Shown: in pieces, positions 59,105 through 64,000 of the stretch | Position numbering within the stretch: the stretch's first letter is position 1 | Layout: each line of letters starts with the position of its first letter | NCBI GenBank assembly: GCA_036960605.1 | Contig: JBALXI010000002.1 | Span: forward strand, 124,001-188,000 | Length of the DNA stretch: 64,000 nucleotides | Reading direction: 5' to 3' | Source: Oleispira sp036960605 | GTDB lineage: Bacteria > Pseudomonadota > Gammaproteobacteria > Pseudomonadales > Oceanobacteraceae | Made by a program: the position numbers and the translations under genes | The notes under the pieces: generated by a model | Databases searched by the model: none | Told to the model about the DNA's origin: nothing | The model's input: only the letters and a program-made list of their open reading frames with translations

Positions 59105-59220
59105 TGTCTGGCCTGATATCATAACCGCTGTAAAAAATTACAGTCTGAATTTCAGCAGTCTGTATTTGAGAGGGCGCATAATACAGGGTTTATTGTGTTT
59201 TAGCTGCAAGAGATAGAGTA

Positions 59221-60354
59221 ATGACACTGCAAAATAAAAAGTTAAATGAAGCGTTAGATCATGACCATATGCTGGGCCATCGTGTGGTGGTAGCAGAGTT
59301 CGCTGAAAACCCAATTGAAGGGGTTGAGCAGAATATTAAGATTATTGAGCAGCCACTGCCTGATACTACAACGCTGGCTAATGAAGATGTAATTGTGCAG
59401 GTGAAAAGTGCGTCGCTTGGCTGGGTCGATTTGTTGATGACCAGTGGCCAATACCAGCACATGCCGCCATTACCGTATTCACCAGGTCTAGAATACAGCG
59501 GTGAAGTGATTTGGACGGGTAGCTCAGTCACTCTGCATAAAATAGGTGATCGTGTACTGGTGGATGGTTTTCAAGCGGGACCCAGGTCACCGGGAAATTA
59601 TCAGCAGTACGGGGGTTTTGCCAGTTATGCGGTGGCGCCTGAGAAAGCGTTACTGGCTATACCGGCTAGCTTCAGTTTTGACCAAGCCTGCAATTTATTG
59701 GGCAGTTACGAGACCGCTTATTATTGCCTGTTAACCTGTGGCCAGTTGCTCGCCGGTGAAACTGTTTTAATTCATGGCGCTTCGGGTGCTACGGGCTTAG
59801 CGGCGGTGCATATCGCTAAAATGATGGGGGCGACGGTGATCGCAACCGGTCGCAGTGATGACAAGCTAGCCTTAGTGAAGGAGCAGGGCGCGGATCATGT
59901 GATTAACTGCAAAGATGAGCCTAAGTTTCGCCAGCTGGTAAAAGACTTAACCGCGGGTAAAGGTGTCGATGTGGTTTATGACGCTGTCGGGGGTGAAATC
60001 TCTTTAGAGTCATTGCGCTGCGTAAAATTCGGTGCTCGTTTTCTAATTGTTGGTTGGGCTTCAACACCGTTTGTTGCTAAGGGTAAAGGACAGCGTGAAG
60101 CGCCAAATGCCAATATGTTGCCGACTAATTTGATTATGATGAAAGGTTTGCGGGTGATGGGTTGCCCTACGGTGATTTCTTCACAGCAAGATCCGACCCT
60201 TCGTCCGGCTAGAATTAAGCAGCTGATGCATTGGGTCGATGAAGGCAAGATTCAGCCGTACATTTCTCATGTGTTTCCGCTTAAGGATGTTAAAGAAGCG
60301 CTGTTGGCAAAATGGCATGGTGAAATTTTAGGCGGCTGTGTTTTAAGGCCTTAG
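59221..60354 (+). CDS. Zinc-independent medium-chain oxidoreductase (quinone oxidoreductase-like)
   Basis: 377 residues of the MDR superfamily: the catalytic domain (PLPYSPGLEYSGEVIWTG; RVLVDGF) and a Rossmann fold with VLIHGASGATGLAAVHIAKMMGATVIATG, which binds NAD(P)H. The structural-zinc cysteine cluster of alcohol dehydrogenases is absent, so it is closer to NADPH:quinone oxidoreductases. The N-terminal 25 residues are an extension. Substrate is unknown. Confidence 0.88.
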   Translation: MTLQNKKLNEALDHDHMLGHRVVVAEFAENPIEGVEQNIKIIEQPLPDTTTLANEDVIVQVKSASLGWVDLLMTSGQYQHMPPLPYSPGLEYSGEVIWTGSSVTLHKIGDRVLVDGFQAGPRSPGNYQQYGGFASYAVAPEKALLAIPASFSFDQACNLLGSYETAYYCLLTCGQLLAGETVLIHGASGATGLAAVHIAKMMGATVIATGRSDDKLALVKEQGADHVINCKDEPKFRQLVKDLTAGKGVDVVYDAVGGEISLESLRCVKFGARFLIVGWASTPFVAKGKGQREAPNANMLPTNLIMMKGLRVMGCPTVISSQQDPTLRPARIKQLMHWVDEGKIQPYISHVFPLKDVKEALLAKWHGEILGGCVLRP

Positions 60355-60382
60355 ATGCTTACCTCAGAAAAAGTTACTTATT

Positions 60383-61126
60383 ATGCAAACTAAATCTTTT
60401 CGAATAGACCGATACATCAGTAAAAAACTTAATATAAATCGTCGTGATATTAAGTTGATGCTGGCGCGAGGGCGTATTGTTATTAATGGTGAAGTCATTC
60501 GCGAGATCACCACTATTGTCGAAGAGTTTGATCATGTCGTATTAGATGGTCAGTTACTGCAAGATAAGCAAGCCGTTTATATCATGATGAATAAACCGAT
60601 TGGTGTCGTGAGTGCGACAAAAGATGAGTTGCATACAACGGTGATCGACTTACTGCCCGATGACTTGCTGTCTGATGCTTTAAATAACGAGGGTTTACAT
60701 ATCGTTGGGCGCTTGGATTTAAATACGTCGGGATTATTATTGCTGACTAATGATAGTCGCTGGTCGAGAAAGCTTATGTCACCTGACGCCAAGGTGGCAA
60801 AGGTTTACCAAGTCACTCTGGAGAATGATTTAACTGAAGAAACGGTTACTGCGTTTGCTGAAGGCATGTACTTCCCTTTTGAAGACGTCACGACCTTGCC
60901 TGCACGGTTAACCATTTTATCGGAGAAGGTCGCTGAGGTCGTTTTGATGGAAGGAAAGTACCATCAGATAAAACGTATGTTCGGACGTTTTAGAAATCCC
61001 GTTTTAGCCTTGCATAGAAGCTCTGTAGGAAATTTATTGCTGGATGCGGACTTGGATGCTGGAAAAAGTAGGGCGCTCACTTCAGGCGAAGTGAGTTCGA
61101 TTTTTGATGTGGCGGCTGTCATTTAA
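60383..61126 (+). CDS. rsuA: 16S rRNA pseudouridine(516) synthase RsuA-like
   Basis: 247 residues: an N-terminal S4 RNA-binding domain (RIDRYISKKLNINRRDIKLMLARGRIVINGEVI) and the RsuA-type catalytic motif GRLDLNTSGLLLLTND with the nucleophile Asp, ending with EGKYHQIKRMFGRFRNPVLALHRSSVG. RsuA modifies U516 of 16S rRNA; the length and layout fit RsuA better than RluB or RluE. It is 28 bases after the oxidoreductase gene. Confidence 0.88.
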   Translation: MQTKSFRIDRYISKKLNINRRDIKLMLARGRIVINGEVIREITTIVEEFDHVVLDGQLLQDKQAVYIMMNKPIGVVSATKDELHTTVIDLLPDDLLSDALNNEGLHIVGRLDLNTSGLLLLTNDSRWSRKLMSPDAKVAKVYQVTLENDLTEETVTAFAEGMYFPFEDVTTLPARLTILSEKVAEVVLMEGKYHQIKRMFGRFRNPVLALHRSSVGNLLLDADLDAGKSRALTSGEVSSIFDVAAVI

Positions 61127-61145
61127 CAATTAGAAATAGGGCTGA

Positions 61146-61961
61146 CTAAAAGCGATAGCCAATAGCCCCAATATATTCATCAAAGTAAAATTTTTGTGAG
61201 GCTTTTCCGCCTTCACTGGTGGTTAGTACGTCGTCCATATTTACGTGACCAAACTTGGCCATGCCACGAAAGAACCAGTTATGAAAGAAGGTAAATTCAA
61301 ATCCGCCTTTCACTGACGTCGCATATCCCGCAAGATGAAACTCGTCATTACGTTTAGAGTTCAGCATTTTCACATTGGTTTTTGGAACCATGGCTCCTAA
61401 GCCCGCCCCTGCAAATAATGCAAAATCAAAGTCTTTGCCATAATTCCAGATAGAGTAAAAATATTCTGTTTCAAGGGATATCATATTCAAGCCATCGGTA
61501 TGCTCAAAATTAATGAAATCACCGGTGATGGCTTTATCTTCTTTAACGGGATCCGTTTTCTCAAAGCCAGGAGCACTGATTGTTCCACTCAATCCAACAA
61601 CTTGACCTTGTTCAAGTACATATTTCATGTGATCAAAACCGAGAGAAACAGCCCAGTCATCGGCAACAAAGTAGCCGACACGATAATTGTACTGAGGAAT
61701 AGTTAGACTTCCAGGATTCAGGTAGCGATCAAAAACTGACGTTGTTGTTACTTTGTTCTGACGATCTTGGGCATCGGCATTGTGCAAAGTGAAATCATGA
61801 TCTTCACCTTTAAAATGTATATTACTGCCGGAATATTGTGAACGGTTCCATCCCCAGTAGCCGTACCATTGACCTTGCTGGCGAATATTTTCTTTCACTT
61901 CTGCTGCGCTGGTTTGACTGGTTAATGATAATAAACAGGCCAGCATTATAATTGCTTTCAA
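61146..61961 (-). CDS. Outer-membrane beta-barrel protein of unknown function
   Basis: A signal peptide (cleaved after SAAE or near it) is followed by about 250 residues of alternating pattern with many Tyr, Phe and Trp, ending YIGAIGYRF, a typical barrel C-terminus with terminal Phe. Segments such as YFVADDWAVSLGFDHMKYVL and DFALFAGAGLGAMVPKT resemble small OmpA/OmpW-like barrels. The role is not known. Confidence 0.78.
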   Translation of the reverse strand: MKAIIMLACLLSLTSQTSAAEVKENIRQQGQWYGYWGWNRSQYSGSNIHFKGEDHDFTLHNADAQDRQNKVTTTSVFDRYLNPGSLTIPQYNYRVGYFVADDWAVSLGFDHMKYVLEQGQVVGLSGTISAPGFEKTDPVKEDKAITGDFINFEHTDGLNMISLETEYFYSIWNYGKDFDFALFAGAGLGAMVPKTNVKMLNSKRNDEFHLAGYATSVKGGFEFTFFHNWFFRGMAKFGHVNMDDVLTTSEGGKASQKFYFDEYIGAIGYRF

Positions 61962-62091
61962 TGCGCACTCTAACTTGTATTGATATTAAGAAGGCGCGCA
62001 TGCTATCAGGTTGCTATTGGTTTATAAATAAACAGAGGTTCTATTTAACGGTTTTCATTTAAAACACACTGTTTCATTAATAGAGATTGCG

Positions 62092-62820
62092 CTAGAAATC
62101 CCCCCAAAGGTACTGAAATAAACTCAATGCCGCGAGGGCTGCGGTTTCAGTCCGCAATATTCTAGGGCCTAAGGTTAAGCCGGTAAAATCTTGCTGGATG
62201 CAGAGTTCAACTTCCTCATCCGTGATGCCACCTTCAGGGCCAACGAGTAAGGCAACGGAAGCAGGAGCTTTGATTTCTGATAAGGGCTTTTGATCGCGCG
62301 TATGTAAAACCAGCTTAGTCTCGGCTGTTACGGATTTTGCCCAGTCGTGATAATTCATCGCTGGGTGGATGGTCGGAATAACGTTTCTGCCACTTTGCTC
62401 ACAGGCAGAGATGGCAATTTTTTTCCAATGCTCCATTTTCTTTTCTAAACGCTCGCCTTTAAGGCGGACGTCACAGCGTTCACTCCATAACGGCGTTATG
62501 TCAGTAATGCCCAGTTCAGTCGCTTTTTGTATGGTGAAATCCATACGGTCGCCTTTTGAGACGACCTGGCCTAGATGAAGGGGGAAGCTAACTTTTGCTT
62601 CTGTCGATAACACCGTACTGATTTCAACTTGAGCATTTTTTTTATTCGCGACAGTAATATGTGCAAGGTATTCACAGCCATCACCGTTAAACAAACGCAG
62701 TTCGCCACCTTCATTTAATCTTAATACTTTAATGAGGTGAGTACTGGCTTGAGAATCAAGATCTAGCCTGCTATTGAGGGCTAGATCTTCTGGAGTATAA
62801 ATGCGTGGTCGAGTAGCCAT
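62092..62820 (-). CDS. rsmE: 16S rRNA m3U1498 methyltransferase RsmE
   Basis: RsmE methylates N3 of U1498 in 16S rRNA. The 242 residues have the N-terminal PUA-like part (STHLIKVLRLNEGGELRLFNGDG) and the SPOUT knot with VALLVGPEGGITDEEVELC and the C-terminal LGPRILRTETAALAALSLFQYLWGDF, which bind SAM. It follows cyoE on the same strand with about 50 bases between. Confidence 0.95.
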   Translation of the reverse strand: MATRPRIYTPEDLALNSRLDLDSQASTHLIKVLRLNEGGELRLFNGDGCEYLAHITVANKKNAQVEISTVLSTEAKVSFPLHLGQVVSKGDRMDFTIQKATELGITDITPLWSERCDVRLKGERLEKKMEHWKKIAISACEQSGRNVIPTIHPAMNYHDWAKSVTAETKLVLHTRDQKPLSEIKAPASVALLVGPEGGITDEEVELCIQQDFTGLTLGPRILRTETAALAALSLFQYLWGDF

Positions 62821-62870
62821 TGAGAGTCTTTATCAGCGATGATTGTAATGCGCTGATTATAAAACGCGGC

Positions 62871-63788
62871 TTATAAAGCAATCAAGCGATCGAGCATAAT
62901 TAAAATAAAGATGAGTAATAAATACACAATAGAGTAGCGGAATGTCTGCTGCGCTCGTTTAGTGGTTTGCTCAATTAATAAGCGAATGGATAAGTAAATA
63001 AATACCCCGTTGCAGGCCATGCTACCGATCAGGTAGATCTCGTTACTAAAATGTAAAAGATACGGCAGTAAGGTGACTAGCGTGAGTAATAAGGTATAGA
63101 GCAACATCTGTAAGCTGGTGAATTCTTTCCCGTGGGTGACGCTGAGCATGGGTACTTTTGCTTTGGCGTATTCTTGTTGGCGGTAGTAAGCCAGTGCCCA
63201 GAAGTGAGGGGGGGTCCAAGTGAAAATGATTAATACTAATACCCAGCCCAGCGGATGAGTTTCTCCGGTCATGGCGACCCAGCCTAATAACGGTGGCATA
63301 GCCCCCGCTAGTCCACCAATGGTGATGTTTTGTGGGGTTAGAGGTTTTAACCAATGGCTATAAATTAAGGCGTAGCCGACCATCGCAGCCAGAGATAAAA
63401 CAGCGGTTAATGGATTAACCCAGAAAAATAACAAACTGAAGCCTAGGATTAGGATTAGGCTGGCAAAGCTATAAACCTGACGTAGGGATAATTTATTGTT
63501 CACCAGTGGGCGATGGCGTGTACGGGCCATCAGTTTATCTCTTTGTTGATCTATACCGTGATTAAAGGCTGCGCCCGATGCCGAGACCAGAGCGATACCG
63601 ATTAAGGCGAGGGAGAGCAATTGCAGATCCGGCCTCATATCGGTTGCCAAGCAAGCACCCACGAACGCGGTGACTAGCATCAATAAAATAACGTTGATTT
63701 TACACAATGCTAGATAGTCTTTAATGCTGCGTTTATGGGTCGCGGCTGTTTTTGTTATTCTTTTTGTAATAGGTAAGGTATTAATCAT
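62871..63788 (-). CDS. cyoE: Protoheme IX farnesyltransferase (heme O synthase)
   Basis: A UbiA-family prenyltransferase that makes heme O from heme B. About eight transmembrane helices and both Asp-rich motifs are visible: NHGIDQQRDKLMARTRHRP near residue 75 (with the Asp residues) and TWTPPHFWALAYYRQQEYAKAKVPML in the middle. 305 residues is normal. The ATG overlaps the ctaA stop by eight bases (ATGATTAA), so heme A synthesis is coupled. Confidence 0.95.
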   Translation of the reverse strand: MINTLPITKRITKTAATHKRSIKDYLALCKINVILLMLVTAFVGACLATDMRPDLQLLSLALIGIALVSASGAAFNHGIDQQRDKLMARTRHRPLVNNKLSLRQVYSFASLILILGFSLLFFWVNPLTAVLSLAAMVGYALIYSHWLKPLTPQNITIGGLAGAMPPLLGWVAMTGETHPLGWVLVLIIFTWTPPHFWALAYYRQQEYAKAKVPMLSVTHGKEFTSLQMLLYTLLLTLVTLLPYLLHFSNEIYLIGSMACNGVFIYLSIRLLIEQTTKRAQQTFRYSIVYLLLIFILIMLDRLIAL

Positions 63789-64000
63789 TACGCACCTCGG
63801 CTTTTAATAGAGAGAAATAGACGGTCCATAAGCACAGCCAAAAAAAGGCAGCGCCGGTATTGTGTAATAGGGCTAGCGATAGGGGTAACAAGAGAAATAC
63901 ATTACCAATTCCGATCATTACTTGAAGTAAGAGGGGGACTAGGACGAAGCCTATGAGTTTTTTATGTGGGCTGTTATACATTCGATAGCACAGTAACAAG
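63781..64000 (-). CDS. ctaA: Heme A synthase CtaA (COX15), C-terminal part only
   Basis: The frame continues past the window end, so only the last ~70 residues are seen. They contain LLLQVMIGIGNVFLLLPLSLALLHNTGAAFFWLCLW, the last two membrane helices with the heme-ligand-like His of CtaA. Together with cyoE it converts heme O to heme A for cytochrome aa3 oxidase. Confidence 0.85.
   Translation of the reverse strand, partial: LLLCYRMYNSPHKKLIGFVLVPLLLQVMIGIGNVFLLLPLSLALLHNTGAAFFWLCLWTVYFSLLKAEVRND

Overview
The window looks like chromosome from a marine gammaproteobacterium of the Oceanospirillales type (relatives of Oleispira, Thalassolituus or Bermanella). This assignment rests on the pairing of Vibrio/Pseudomonas-like flagellar H-ring genes (FlgP, FlgT), the AmgK/MurU cell-wall recycling pair next to LptD-SurA-PdxA-RsmA-ApaG-ApaH, a long FadE, an AlkK-like acyl-CoA ligase, a GMC alcohol dehydrogenase and a membrane fatty acid desaturase. 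It is an inference from gene content; no 16S gene or tRNA is present.

Layout. 1-1.8 kb: end of a flagellar gene run (flgP, flgT). 1.9-6.6 kb: the stress operon prkA-yeaH-spoVR, on the minus strand. 7-14.6 kb: glpE, then a compact minus-strand run lptD-surA-pdxA-rsmA-apaG-apaH, with amgK-murU-djlA divergent from lptD. 17-23.4 kb: a membrane protein, a thioesterase, upp-uraA, a small parvulin, a nucleotide cyclase-PilZ fusion and a DUF2058 protein. 23.4-33.6 kb: dbpA, mgtC-like, hemolysin III, GIY-YIG, a ceramidase-like lipoprotein, two DUF1566 proteins, a DUF1456 protein and a Tag-like glycosylase. Four related palindromic elements and a separate CACAGAG inverted repeat lie in this stretch. 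33.6-38.2 kb: fadE, then a porin with a PstS-like periplasmic protein. 38.4-40.9 kb: a three-gene operon with a ZorA-like proton channel, a ZorB-like peptidoglycan-anchored stator and a small Cys-containing protein of unknown function. 41-64 kb: a decayed feoB, a PepSY-like protein, RluA-like synthase, SPFH/NfeD pair, acyl-CoA ligase, methyltransferase, esterase, an orphan hybrid kinase, leuA, GMC oxidoreductase, desaturase with a divergent Lrp regulator, SUKH protein, SEC-C protein, quinone reductase-like enzyme, rsuA, an outer-membrane protein, rsmE, cyoE and the end of ctaA.

Most of the window is ordinary core genome. The best candidates for something undescribed are the ZorAB-like operon without any Zorya effector, the family of palindromic elements with a common core and unrelated arms, the ceramidase-like protein that appears to have lost its nucleophile, and the feoB remnant in which the G1 motif is joined directly to the C-terminal membrane part. 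No phage, integrase, IS transposase, CRISPR array, rRNA or tRNA was seen.
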